A stretch of 64,000 bases of DNA from Verrucomicrobiota bacterium. Its GTDB lineage: Bacteria > Verrucomicrobiota > Verrucomicrobiia > Verrucomicrobiales > Akkermansiaceae. The translations under genes were made by a program, and so were the position numbers. The notes beneath the pieces were generated by a model. That model was not told where the DNA came from. It saw nothing but the letters and a program-made list of their open reading frames with translations, and did no database searches. The stretch lies in NCBI GenBank assembly GCA_017301995.1, contig JAFLEH010000034.1, positions 21,626 through 85,625 on the forward strand, written 5' to 3'. Of this stretch, positions 43,184-51,558 are shown in pieces; position 1 is the first letter of the stretch; the number at the start of each line of letters is the position of its first letter.

Positions 43184-43822
43184 TCAGGTTTGGCGCTTCC
43201 TTTCGGCCCGCGCCTTTTCGACCCTCGCGCGGGCCGGGCAGCCGTCGAGGTGGTCGTTCACGAGGCCGACCGCCTGCATGAACGCGTAGCACGTGGTGGG
43301 GCCCACGAACGACCATCCGCGTTTGCGGAGGTCCTTGCTGAGGGCGACCGACTCCGCGCAGGTGGACATCGCGGTGAGCGCGGCTTTGGTGAATTTGCGG
43401 GGCCGGCTGGACGCGGGCGGTTCGTAGCCACGGAAATACGCGTCGAGCGAGCCGAATTCCGCGCGCAGTTCGATCGCCCGTTTGGCGTTGTTGATCGTGG
43501 ACTCGATTTTCCCCCGGTGGCGGATGATGCCGGCGTCGGTCACGAGTTTTTCGATCTGCTTCGGACCGAAACGCGCGACTTTCTGGAAATCGAAACCGGC
43601 GAAGACCTCGCGGAACCGCTCGCGTTTGCGCAGGATGATCAGCCAGCTCAGGCCGCTCTGGAAGCCTTCCAGGCAGATCTTTTCGTAAAGCCGGAAATCG
43701 TCGGTCACGGGCATTCCCCATTCGTTGTCGTGGTATTCCTGGTAGATGGCGGGTTCGGCTCCCCACCAGCAGCGGTGGACGCCGTCGGCGCAAGTGATGA
43801 TTCCGTCCGGTTGGGTGGGCAT
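43184..43822 (-). CDS. tag: DNA-3-methyladenine glycosylase I
   Basis: This helix-hairpin-helix-type base excision enzyme removes 3-methyladenine. It has 212 residues. The family start C-x-W-W-G, the E-Y-H-D-N-E-W-G motif and the C-terminal zinc ligands (N-D-H, G-C-P) are visible. It ends about 110 bases downstream of the paralogue B start and is preceded by the fucosidase gene. Confidence 0.92.
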   Translation of the reverse strand: MPTQPDGIITCADGVHRCWWGAEPAIYQEYHDNEWGMPVTDDFRLYEKICLEGFQSGLSWLIILRKRERFREVFAGFDFQKVARFGPKQIEKLVTDAGIIRHRGKIESTINNAKRAIELRAEFGSLDAYFRGYEPPASSRPRKFTKAALTAMSTCAESVALSKDLRKRGWSFVGPTTCYAFMQAVGLVNDHLDGCPARARVEKARAERKRQT

Positions 43823-43834
43823 GGTCGTGGGATG

Positions 43835-45208
43835 TTAGCGAATCGATGGGGAACCTTTGATGTCGAGGGCGATCACCGGGACGACGGGATCCGGCGGGCC
43901 GGACGGAAGGGTTAGGACGATCCCGTCCGGGCCTGATGTTGCTGCCAGCGCTTCGGCCGGTTTGGCCAGGAACGATGCCTTCACCGCCTCGTTGGTTAGG
44001 CCGGGCACGGTGAGTTTGCCGTCTTGCGGCCAGTTGAAAACGTGGAGGTAGAGGCGGGTGTTGCCGTCCGCGGATTTCCGCGAGGTCACCCGTCCCCACG
44101 CCGGGGCCTTGGGAAACGGATTGGCCTGGGTTCCGTGGATCGCCTCGCCGTTGGTTTTCATCCAGGCGCCCATGGCCTTGAGCCGCTCCACCGAGGCATC
44201 CGGGATGAGTCCCTCGGCGGTGGGACCTACGTTGAGCAGGTAGTTTCCGCCCTTCGAGGCGATATCGATGAGATTCCGGATCAGGGTTTCGGGAGATTTC
44301 CAGTTGTGGTCGTGGGCGGAGTATCCCCAGGTGCCGTTCATGGTCATGCAGGACTCCCAATCGACGCCCGGCAGGCCCGAGGCGGGGATCTCCTGCTCCG
44401 GCGTGCAATAGTCGCCCTTGAACTCGCCTTCCGCGTTGAAACCGGTCATGCCCTTGCGGCCTTTGTCCACCCGGTTGTTGATGATGAGCGCCGGGTCCTT
44501 GGCGCGGAGATAGGCGTAGAGATCCTTGCCGCGCTCGTGGGTCCAAGCGCCTTCCCATTCGCCGTCGAACCACAGGATGCCGGGTTTGTAGGCCAGCAGT
44601 TCGTCGAGCTGGGCCTTCATGTAGGCGGTGAATTTGTCCATGTCCGGCTTCTCGGTGGCATGATTGCCGCGCCATGGCGCCTTTTCGCCGTATTCCGGGT
44701 GGTGCCAGTCCATGATCGAGTGATAGAAACACAGCCGGACGCCGTGTTTCGCGCAGGCCTCGGCGAGGGGGCGGAGAAGATCCTTGCCGTAGGGGGTGGA
44801 AGCCACGTCCCAATCGGTCTGCGCCGACGGCCAGAGGCAGAATCCTTCGTGGTGCTTGGAAGTGATCACGAGGTACTTCATGCCCGCTTCCTTGGCGAGG
44901 CGCACCCAGGCGTCGGCATCGTATTTGACCGGATTGAACCGCTGGATCAGGGGCGTGTACTCGCTGACCGGAATCTTCGCGAAATCCTGAATCCACTCCA
45001 CGCCGCCGCCGTATTTTTTCCCCTTCCACTCCCCGGCCGGGACGGAGTAGAGCCCCCAATGGATGAACATGCCGAAGCGCGCCTCCCGGAACCAGCCCAT
45101 CCGGGCGTCGTGTTCGGCTTCCGTTTCAGGCCGGGACTCGGCCCGGAGGGGACCTGCGGAGGAAAGCGCGCAAAGCGCCGCGATGGTGCTCAGTTGTCGG
45201 ATGGTCAT
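43835..45208 (-). CDS. GH29 alpha-L-fucosidase, secreted
   Basis: It has 457 residues with a signal peptide (MTIRQLSTIAALCALSSAG). The family block F-G-M-F-I-H-W-G-L-Y-S near the start, H-H-E-G-F-C-L-W, and the nucleophile Asp in I-L-W-F-D-G-E-W-E are present, followed by a beta-sandwich C-terminal domain. It releases terminal L-fucose from glycans and probably works with the other secreted glycosidases. Confidence 0.9.
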   Translation of the reverse strand: MTIRQLSTIAALCALSSAGPLRAESRPETEAEHDARMGWFREARFGMFIHWGLYSVPAGEWKGKKYGGGVEWIQDFAKIPVSEYTPLIQRFNPVKYDADAWVRLAKEAGMKYLVITSKHHEGFCLWPSAQTDWDVASTPYGKDLLRPLAEACAKHGVRLCFYHSIMDWHHPEYGEKAPWRGNHATEKPDMDKFTAYMKAQLDELLAYKPGILWFDGEWEGAWTHERGKDLYAYLRAKDPALIINNRVDKGRKGMTGFNAEGEFKGDYCTPEQEIPASGLPGVDWESCMTMNGTWGYSAHDHNWKSPETLIRNLIDIASKGGNYLLNVGPTAEGLIPDASVERLKAMGAWMKTNGEAIHGTQANPFPKAPAWGRVTSRKSADGNTRLYLHVFNWPQDGKLTVPGLTNEAVKASFLAKPAEALAATSGPDGIVLTLPSGPPDPVVPVIALDIKGSPSIR

Positions 45209-45337
45209 GGCAAAAGGATGTCGGTCGGACCACCCATACGCCTGTCATTGCCGGAAACTGTCGGAAATCGGGGCGCGGAACCGGGACGCTTCCGGGAATC
45301 GTAGCGGAGTCAAAGCCGTACGCACGGTGGTGGGGGA

Positions 45338-45360
45338 CCCGGGAGCTAACTACTCCCGGG
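45338..45360 (-). terminator. Perfect GC-rich hairpin
   Basis: CCCGGGAG and CTCCCGGG pair perfectly across a 7-base CTAACTA loop. It lies 27 bases downstream of the small gene at 45387-45776, and no T run follows, so it may be a terminator or an mRNA-stability hairpin. Confidence 0.4.
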
Positions 45361-45386
45361 GACCCGATTCGGTGGTGTTTGTGTTT

Positions 45387-45776
45387 CTAAAGGAACCGAC
45401 GGTAAAACATCAGGAACGGCTCGATCACGGAAATTGGGAAGGTTCCGAGGACGTCGTGAGGAACCATTAGCGAGTATCGCAAGGCCGGTCGCATGTGCGC
45501 AGGGCTTCGCTCCGCAATAACGATTTTGTATAAGGGAATCCAATCCTCATCTGTGTATCCGATGCTTGTCTGTTGACCTGGCGCTCTACACGGATCCGAG
45601 GAAACCCAAAAGAGGTGCTCATCTGCCCGTCCTGGATGCTGATAGAGGATTTCGATTCTCCCGCGTTCTGAAGTGATCCAAACCTCGTGATCGGGACACC
45701 TCCAATTGATCCCCCGGCTATAGAAATGGCTATCAACACCAAGAGCGAATATTGCCACTTTTAGAATTCCTAGCAT
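45387..45776 (-). CDS. Small hypothetical protein
   Basis: It has 129 residues with a short hydrophobic N terminus and beta-strand-rich middle (H-E-V-W-I-T-S-E-R-G-R-I-E-I-L-Y) and an aromatic C terminus ending F-Y-R-R-F-L. The pattern resembles small verrucomicrobial/planctomycetal proteins with an inner-membrane tail, but the match is loose. GC content is lower than in neighbouring housekeeping genes, suggesting recent acquisition. A 91-residue frame overlapping it is less protein-like. Confidence 0.5.
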   Translation of the reverse strand: MLGILKVAIFALGVDSHFYSRGINWRCPDHEVWITSERGRIEILYQHPGRADEHLFWVSSDPCRAPGQQTSIGYTDEDWIPLYKIVIAERSPAHMRPALRYSLMVPHDVLGTFPISVIEPFLMFYRRFL

Positions 45777-45820
45777 ACGAGTATCTAATTTTCACCGAAC
45801 GCTAAAGGCTTGGCAACCCG

Positions 45821-46375
45821 CTACCGGGAGCGCCCCTCCGATTCAGGTTGAGGTTTGTCGCTACCCTCCGACTTCGACTCGGGCAGGGTAGCGGGTTGTC
45901 CAGCGCCGGCTTGTTGTGCCTTCTTTTTGTGTTCTGCGGCCATTGCTGAGCGTTCCTGCGAGTATGGAAAAACGGCGAGTGGATCCTGTGGGTCAATATC
46001 CAGCTTGCCGAAGTTTGGCGTGCCTTCGTGGTCATTGCGGTAAAGCTGCACGTAGTAGAGGCTACCAGCGAGCTTGGAAATGTCCCCATACTTGCCGTCC
46101 ATCACCCTCTCGAAATTAATCCTATCACCGACCTTCTGATCGCCCCTGACAACCTCGACAATCGTTGCTTGTATGTCGAGTTGCTCCCAATCGCCGTTCC
46201 ATAGCTTCATCTCAACCTTGTAGTAGCAGACAAGGTAGATAGCCGGAGCATCGTGCAGCGCGTGGTGAAATGCCTCCTTGGCGCTGTCGATCTCCTCGCG
46301 CAACTCACCCGCCGCAATGGGTGGCAGTGGCAAAGCAAGACAGATGGCTGCGAGAAGCGATCTCATTTTTGGCAC
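45821..46375 (-). CDS. Secreted hypothetical protein
   Basis: It has 184 residues with a signal peptide (M-R-S-L-L-A-A-I-C-L-A-L-P start at 46366 likely). The domain at about 20-125 reads as alpha/beta, with V-V-R-G-D-Q-K-V-G-D-R-I-N-F resembling an export-control/OB-like module; a low-complexity Lys/Gln/Glu/Pro tail of about 50 residues ends the protein. No family recognised; probably periplasmic. Confidence 0.6.
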   Translation of the reverse strand: MPKMRSLLAAICLALPLPPIAAGELREEIDSAKEAFHHALHDAPAIYLVCYYKVEMKLWNGDWEQLDIQATIVEVVRGDQKVGDRINFERVMDGKYGDISKLAGSLYYVQLYRNDHEGTPNFGKLDIDPQDPLAVFPYSQERSAMAAEHKKKAQQAGAGQPATLPESKSEGSDKPQPESEGRSR

Positions 46376-46620
46376 AACAGTGGAATTCGTAGCATGTCGG
46401 GAAGTGATATCCGGACGGGTGCCTAGGAGGGAAGGTGGGCGGGATTCGTTGGTATTGCAAGGATTTTCCCGTCCGGCGCGCGTATATCAGGCGGGGGGCG
46501 GCTGCGCCGCTGTTATGGGATATTGGCGCACCCTTTTTCATCCACGATCCACGATCTTCCATCCCCTTCGCGGCCTTGGTGTCTTGGCGGTGAAATTCTT
46601 CGGCAGGCGCGCGCCTGGGA

Positions 46621-46650
46621 AGCCACGCTCTCACGAGCGCGGCTACGGGA
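46621..46650. repeat. Dispersed intergenic palindrome, copy 1
   Basis: It reads GCCACGCTCTCACGAGCG followed by CGGCTACGG, with internal CGCTC/GAGCG symmetry. The reverse-complement form recurs at 51341-51390 and in 52740-52890, always between genes, consistent with a REP-type family. Confidence 0.65.
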
Positions 46651-46713
46651 GCATTCACGATCTTCAATCTCCGATCCTCTCGGCGAGCTTGGCGTCTTGG
46701 CGGCGAGGTCATG

Positions 46714-46870
46714 CGGCTGCCGAGAGCGAGGCCGGAGCGTGATGCGGCCGGGGACGCCGCGCGATGAGGCGTGCCGTTGCGACGGGGGGGCGGCTGCCGA
46801 GAGCGAGGCCGGAGCGTGATGCGGCCGGGGACGCCGCGCGGGGAGGCGTGCCGTTGGCACGCGGGGTGGG
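46714..46870. repeat. 77-bp-period GC-rich direct repeats
   Basis: A block of about 65 bases beginning CGGCTGCCGAGAGCGAGGCC occurs at 46714 and again at 46791, nearly identical, separated by poly-G linkers. A truncated related copy lies near 46913-46950. It has no coding sense. Confidence 0.7.
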
Positions 46871-46965
46871 TTGGAGGATGGCGGACCCACGGTTGGCACC
46901 GTGGGCTGGGATGAGGCGTCGCGTTGCGACGGGGGGGCGGCTGCGCCGCGGTTATGGGTTATTTG

Positions 46966-48861
46966 TTATTGGTTGTTAGGGTGCGATGCGCGTTTCCATC
47001 CGCGAGCCACGGTCTCCGATCTCCGATCCTCTCCGCTTGGACCGCGGCGTGGGCGGGAGAGGAGGGAATGGATCAGCGCGAGTGCGGCGAGGGCGATGAT
47101 TCCGGCGTCGCCGATGAGGCCGTAGAGGGTGGTGGCGGGGCGGAGGGGGATGTTCAGCTCAACAAGCTGGGATTTGCGGGTGAAATGGCCGGTGGCGGGG
47201 TCGGATAGGACCTGCGGGACGCGCGGATCGTCGGGGTGGGCGGTGGAGCCGGTGGTGTCGATGGCCGCGCTGACGCCGGTATTGGCGCAGCGGAGCATGG
47301 GGCGGCGGAGTTCGATCGCGCGGAAGCGTGCGTTGGCGAAGTGCTGGGCGGCGGCGGCGGATTCCCGGAACCATCCGTCGTTGGTGATGTTCACGATCAC
47401 CTGCGGCGCCTGCCGGGTGAATTTCCGGGTCAAGCGGGGTACGGTGTCCTCGAAGCACACGCTGGGAATGATTTCCACCATCGTGTCGGCGGCCTTGAGG
47501 GAGAGGGGTTCGAAGGAGCCGCCCGAGTTGAAGGATCCGAGGTATTCCGTTCCGGATTGTTGCTTGTAGATTTCCTTGAGGAAGGGGAGCGAGTCCATGA
47601 ACGGGATGGTTTCGCCGAAGATGACAAGATGGTTTTTCCGATAGGTTTGGAGGTGGTCGTCGGGATCCATGGCGACGAGGCAGTTGTACATGCCACCGTC
47701 GGGTTTCGGGATGATATTGCCATCGGTGTCCGGGATGCCTTCGAGTTCGATGGCTCCGTAGATCAGGCTGAACGGCCCCCCGGTGCGGACGGCGGCCAGG
47801 GTGTTGATATTTTCCTGCCAGGCGCCCCACGAGCCGTCGGAGGCTTTCAGGATTCTCCCGCGCATGGCGCTTTCCGGCCAGATCACCCAGTCCGGCCAGC
47901 GCAGGGCCACCTGGCCATCGGTGGTGTGTTCCATCGCCTGCTGGAGGGATTTTTCGTTGGATTGTGTGAGGTTTTCGAGCGCCTTGAGGGTGTCGTCCTC
48001 GTAGGCCCGGTGGATTTCGAGGTCGTCCCAGTGCATTTGCGCGGCGTCCTGGGGGACATTCAACTGCACGAGCAGCGCCTTGAGGCGGACCGAAGCGCGT
48101 TTTTTCTCGATGCCGGTGGTGACGATTCCATAGCCGAGCATGAGGGCGACGGCCACCGCTGCCCCCACGAAATCCCACCGGGAGCGGCGGCGTCCGTCGC
48201 GCGCGGATTGGGTGAGGCGTCGGGCGGTCTGAACCAGCACGGCTTGGAAAAACACGACCACCAGCGAAATGCCGAGAACCCCTAACAAGTCCGCGAACTG
48301 GGCCACCACGGGGGTTTGGTGGAAAGCGACCCCGAGCGGGTTCCAGCCGAATCCGGTGAACAGCCATCCGCGCAGCCACTCCAGTCCGGCCCAGACCGCG
48401 CCGGCGCATGCGGCGGCGCGCAGGCTGGCGAGTGCGGCACCGGACTTTTTCGGCGGAGCGATCGCCAGCATCCGTTCGCGACGTGCCTCGTGCGGGTCGG
48501 CTTCGGGCTTCGGTTGCTCTTGGGACCACGGATTTCCCAAGGTGGCGGCGTAGGCGCCGAAAAGCCCCCAGAAACACCCCAGATAGATCGGCAGCAGCAC
48601 GGCGCCCAGCCATGAAACCTCCGCCAGCCACGAAAACTGAGCGCCGCTCGACACGCTGCCCGCCAACCACGCCAGTCCGAAGCCCCGCAGGGCGCGGCGT
48701 TTCCCCTCCAACGACCACAGCGCCGCCAGCAGCGGAGCCAGGGCGAACCACGCCAAACCCACCGCGTTATACGGCGGAAATAGCCCGGCCACCATCAGCG
48801 CGCTCAACAGGCCGCCCACCACACGAATCCATGGAAGATGCTTCCGCATGGCGGCGAGCAT
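46966..48861 (-). CDS. lnt: Apolipoprotein N-acyltransferase
   Basis: It completes lipoprotein maturation by adding a third acyl chain in the inner membrane. It has 631 residues: six N-terminal transmembrane helices, then a nitrilase-type periplasmic domain with catalytic Glu in W-P-E-S-A-M-R, Lys in Y-R-K-N-H-L-V-I-F-G-E and Cys in S-V-C-F-E-D. It is longer than the ~510 of E. coli because of loops in the first half. The start could also be the ATG at 48849. Confidence 0.92.
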   Translation of the reverse strand: MLAAMRKHLPWIRVVGGLLSALMVAGLFPPYNAVGLAWFALAPLLAALWSLEGKRRALRGFGLAWLAGSVSSGAQFSWLAEVSWLGAVLLPIYLGCFWGLFGAYAATLGNPWSQEQPKPEADPHEARRERMLAIAPPKKSGAALASLRAAACAGAVWAGLEWLRGWLFTGFGWNPLGVAFHQTPVVAQFADLLGVLGISLVVVFFQAVLVQTARRLTQSARDGRRRSRWDFVGAAVAVALMLGYGIVTTGIEKKRASVRLKALLVQLNVPQDAAQMHWDDLEIHRAYEDDTLKALENLTQSNEKSLQQAMEHTTDGQVALRWPDWVIWPESAMRGRILKASDGSWGAWQENINTLAAVRTGGPFSLIYGAIELEGIPDTDGNIIPKPDGGMYNCLVAMDPDDHLQTYRKNHLVIFGETIPFMDSLPFLKEIYKQQSGTEYLGSFNSGGSFEPLSLKAADTMVEIIPSVCFEDTVPRLTRKFTRQAPQVIVNITNDGWFRESAAAAQHFANARFRAIELRRPMLRCANTGVSAAIDTTGSTAHPDDPRVPQVLSDPATGHFTRKSQLVELNIPLRPATTLYGLIGDAGIIALAALALIHSLLSRPRRGPSGEDRRSETVARGWKRASHPNNQ

Positions 48862-48995
48862 GCCCCAATCGGGTTACGAGGTCCACAGTGATGTGGCATT
48901 TGCCGGGATTCACAGGTGTTTTTTGACAGTTTGGGGGTGGTTTGAGAGATTCTTTTGGTTGACACCTTCCGGGGTGCCCCCCAAGCTCCGCACCC

Positions 48996-51074
48996 ATGAC
49001 CTCTTTACTCCATTCCGGGTTGGTCCCGATGCTGGCAAGTTCCGTCGATTTGGCGGTCGTCGATTACGCGATTTTGGCGATTTACGTCTTGGTCGTGGTA
49101 GCCATCGGGTTCGCGCTTTCGCGTTACATGAAGAGTTCGTCGGACTTCCTGACGTCGGCGCGGTCGATTCCCACCTGGGTGACGGGGCTGGCGTTCATTT
49201 CGGCCAACCTCGGGGCGCTGGAGTTGGTCGGCATGGCCGCATCCGGTGCGAAATACGGGGTGGCCACCGCGCATTTCTACTGGGTGGGAGCGATTCCGGC
49301 GATGGTCTTCCTGGCGGTGTTCATGATGCCGTTCTACTACGGATCGAAGGCGCGGTCGGTGCCGGAGTATCTCAAGATGCGCTTCGACGAGCGGGTGCGG
49401 GCGCTCAACTCGGTGGCTTTCGCGGTGATGACGCTGTTCGCCTCCGGGATTTCGATGAACGCGCTGGCCAAGCTGCTCAACCAGCTTCTCGGTTGGAACT
49501 ACGATGCCGCGCTTTGGATTTGCTCCGGAGTGGTGCTGATCTACGTGCTCAAGGGCGGCCTGACCTCCGCCATTTACACCGAGGTGCTCCAGTTTTTCAT
49601 GATCGTCCTCGGATTCGCGCCGGTGGTCTATCTCGGCCTGCAGGATGCGGGCGGTTGGGATGCGGTCACCAAGGCGCTCCAAGGCGTGGCCGCCGATCCG
49701 GGTTCGGTCCACATGGCGGTGCCCAAGGAAGCCTACGATCCCAACGCATGGACCAGCGCCTGGTCGCCGATGCTCGGTGGCTCCAGCAAGAACCCGATGG
49801 GTGTTGACTGGTTCGCGATGATCTTCGGTCTCGGATTCGTGCTGTCGTTCGGCTACTGGTGCACCAATTTCCTCGTGGTGCAACGCGCCATGGCCGCGAA
49901 AAACATGACCGCCGCGCGCAACACGCCGCTGGTCGCCGCCGTGCCGAAAATGGTGTTCCCAATCCTGGTGATCCTGCCGGGGATGATCGCGCTCGCGCTC
50001 ACTTCGATGCCCAGCAAGGGCTACCGCATTCCGCCGCCGATTCTTGAGGACAAGGCGGTCGTGGCCGGTGCCGAGGCGGTGAAACAGGCGGCCGGGCTCG
50101 AAGCCGCCGCCGCCTATCAACTTGTGCGCGAGAAGACCAGTCTGGCCCAGAACGGCTTGAACAAGGAAACCGGCAAGGCGAAGAGCCTGCTCGCGCTGGA
50201 TGAGGCGAAAGTGACCGCCCTGATCGCGGAATACGCGGCCAAGCTGCCCGCCGACATTGCCGCTCCGGCGTCCAAGGAAATCAAGGAGCATTTCGCCACC
50301 GCGCTGGCGGATACCAACAAGGACTACGACTACGACGGCGTGATCCTCTCGCTGGTGAAAAAATACTGCCCGCCCGGCCTGCTGGGCCTTGCTCTGACCG
50401 CGTTGCTGGCCTCGTTCATGTCCGGCATGGCCGGCAACGTCACGGCGTTCAACACCGTGTGGACCTACGACCTCTATCAGGCCTACATGGCTCCCAACAA
50501 GAGCGACTCGCACTATATGTGGATGGGCAAGGCGATCACCGTGGTCGGCATCGTGCTTTCCATCGCCTGCGCCTACTTCGCCAAACAATATAACAATGCG
50601 ATGGACGTGATCCAGCTCGTGTTCGGGTTCGTCAACGCTCCGCTGTTCGCCACTTTCCTGCTCGGCATGTTCTGGGCGCGCACCACCAGCACGGGCGCGT
50701 TCCTCGGCCTCTTCGGCGGGATCGGCGGCTCCGCGGTTTTCCACGCCCTAACCACCGCCACCGGCAATATCGATGAAGCCGGGAAGCTCGTCAACGGCAT
50801 GAAAGGCGGCTACGTGGCCGTCCTCCAGAAGTTCCCCAGCGAAATGGCCCAGAACTTCTGGTTGGCCGCCTTCGCGTTCATCATCTGCTTCGTGCTGACC
50901 GCCGGCATCTCGCTGATGGGCCGGCGCACCAAGACCGACGCCGAACTGAAAGGCCTGGTCTATTCGCTCACCCCGAAGGTGACCGCCGAAAACCAGCCGA
51001 TCTATCTGACTCCCGGATTCCTCGGCGCGCTGCTGCTCGCCGGGTGCATCGCCCTCAACATCTACTTCTGGTAA
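48996..51074 (+). CDS. Sodium:solute symporter family transporter
   Basis: It has 692 residues with about 14 transmembrane helices of the SSS (SGLT-like) fold: early helix S-A-N-L-G-A-L-E-L-V-G and G-L-T-S-A-I-Y-T-E-V-L-Q in the family-conserved regions. A loop between about residues 345 and 450 is unusually long (~100 residues, alanine-rich and helical, roughly 50025-50345). The substrate is likely a sugar or sugar acid given the glycosidase-rich genome (inference). It is co-transcribed with the small membrane gene 39 bases downstream. Confidence 0.9.
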   Translation: MTSLLHSGLVPMLASSVDLAVVDYAILAIYVLVVVAIGFALSRYMKSSSDFLTSARSIPTWVTGLAFISANLGALELVGMAASGAKYGVATAHFYWVGAIPAMVFLAVFMMPFYYGSKARSVPEYLKMRFDERVRALNSVAFAVMTLFASGISMNALAKLLNQLLGWNYDAALWICSGVVLIYVLKGGLTSAIYTEVLQFFMIVLGFAPVVYLGLQDAGGWDAVTKALQGVAADPGSVHMAVPKEAYDPNAWTSAWSPMLGGSSKNPMGVDWFAMIFGLGFVLSFGYWCTNFLVVQRAMAAKNMTAARNTPLVAAVPKMVFPILVILPGMIALALTSMPSKGYRIPPPILEDKAVVAGAEAVKQAAGLEAAAAYQLVREKTSLAQNGLNKETGKAKSLLALDEAKVTALIAEYAAKLPADIAAPASKEIKEHFATALADTNKDYDYDGVILSLVKKYCPPGLLGLALTALLASFMSGMAGNVTAFNTVWTYDLYQAYMAPNKSDSHYMWMGKAITVVGIVLSIACAYFAKQYNNAMDVIQLVFGFVNAPLFATFLLGMFWARTTSTGAFLGLFGGIGGSAVFHALTTATGNIDEAGKLVNGMKGGYVAVLQKFPSEMAQNFWLAAFAFIICFVLTAGISLMGRRTKTDAELKGLVYSLTPKVTAENQPIYLTPGFLGALLLAGCIALNIYFW

Positions 51075-51113
51075 ACCGCCTCTTCCCGAAACCTCCAACC
51101 GAAAACCATCACT

Positions 51114-51314
51114 ATGGGACTCGACCTTCGCAAACCCATCGGCATCTTCTTCCTCGTTCTCGGGATCATCCTCGCGGGCCAGGGCCTGATCACCAAAGGC
51201 TCCGAAATCTACGCCAAATCGCTCGGCATCAACATCAACCTCATCTGGGGCGGCGTCCTGATCGTCTTCGGAGCGCTGATGCTGGTTCCCGCCATGCTCA
51301 GCAAAGGCGAGTAG
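51114..51314 (+). CDS. Small two-helix membrane protein
   Basis: It has 66 residues with two hydrophobic helices (about 9-25 and 41-60). It follows the symporter gene closely, so it is probably co-transcribed and may be an accessory subunit or a fold-stabilising partner, as small proteins next to SSS transporters sometimes are (inference). Confidence 0.75.
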   Translation: MGLDLRKPIGIFFLVLGIILAGQGLITKGSEIYAKSLGININLIWGGVLIVFGALMLVPAMLSKGE

Positions 51315-51340
51315 ATCCGGCGGAGCGTTTTGTGAGCATC

Positions 51341-51390
51341 TCCGTAGCCGCGCTCGTTTCTCCGTAGCCGCGCTCGTGAGAGCGTGGCCT
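51341..51390. repeat. Dispersed intergenic palindrome, copies 2 and 3
   Basis: TCCGTAGCCGCGCTCGT occurs twice in tandem (51341, 51361); the second copy continues into GAGAGCGTGGC. It is the reverse complement of the element at 46621. The stretch 51315-51558 otherwise holds no recognisable gene. Confidence 0.65.
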
Positions 51391-51558
51391 TTCGGGGTAT
51401 CGCGCCTTCATTGCGGTCCCGTTGGTCCTGACTTCCGTGCGGGACATTTTCCGAGCCTCTGACAGCTTTTGCAGACCATCCGGCATTTGGATCATGGATC
51501 CGCGCTTGCCCGGCGTTACGGCGTGGCGTAGGCTTCCATCCGCCTCCGATCTCCTTCC

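Larger units (their letters stand above)
46376..46965. other. Repeat-rich intergenic region
   Basis: No convincing gene is seen; all open frames are G-rich artefacts of repeats. Contents are a copy of the dispersed palindrome (46621-46650), a 77-bp-period GC-rich direct repeat (46714-46870) with a partial third copy near 46910-46950, and several variants of an ATCTCCGATCCTCTC-like string (46535-46570, 46660-46680, 47015-47035). Confidence 0.6.

Noticed and set aside
42858..45059. 733-codon minus-strand ORF
   Set aside because: Same strand but another frame of the fucosidase, tag and paralogue B genes; its translation is Arg/Gly-rich and spans three real genes.
47159..48751. 530-codon minus-strand ORF
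   Set aside because: Alternative frame of lnt with Arg/Pro-rich nonsense composition.
48920..48960. TTGACA promoter upstream of the symporter gene
   Set aside because: TTGACA is present near 48923, but no acceptable -10 box lies 16-18 bases downstream.
49005..50744. 579-codon minus-strand ORF
   Set aside because: Antisense to the sodium:solute symporter; no hydrophobic pattern or motifs of its own.
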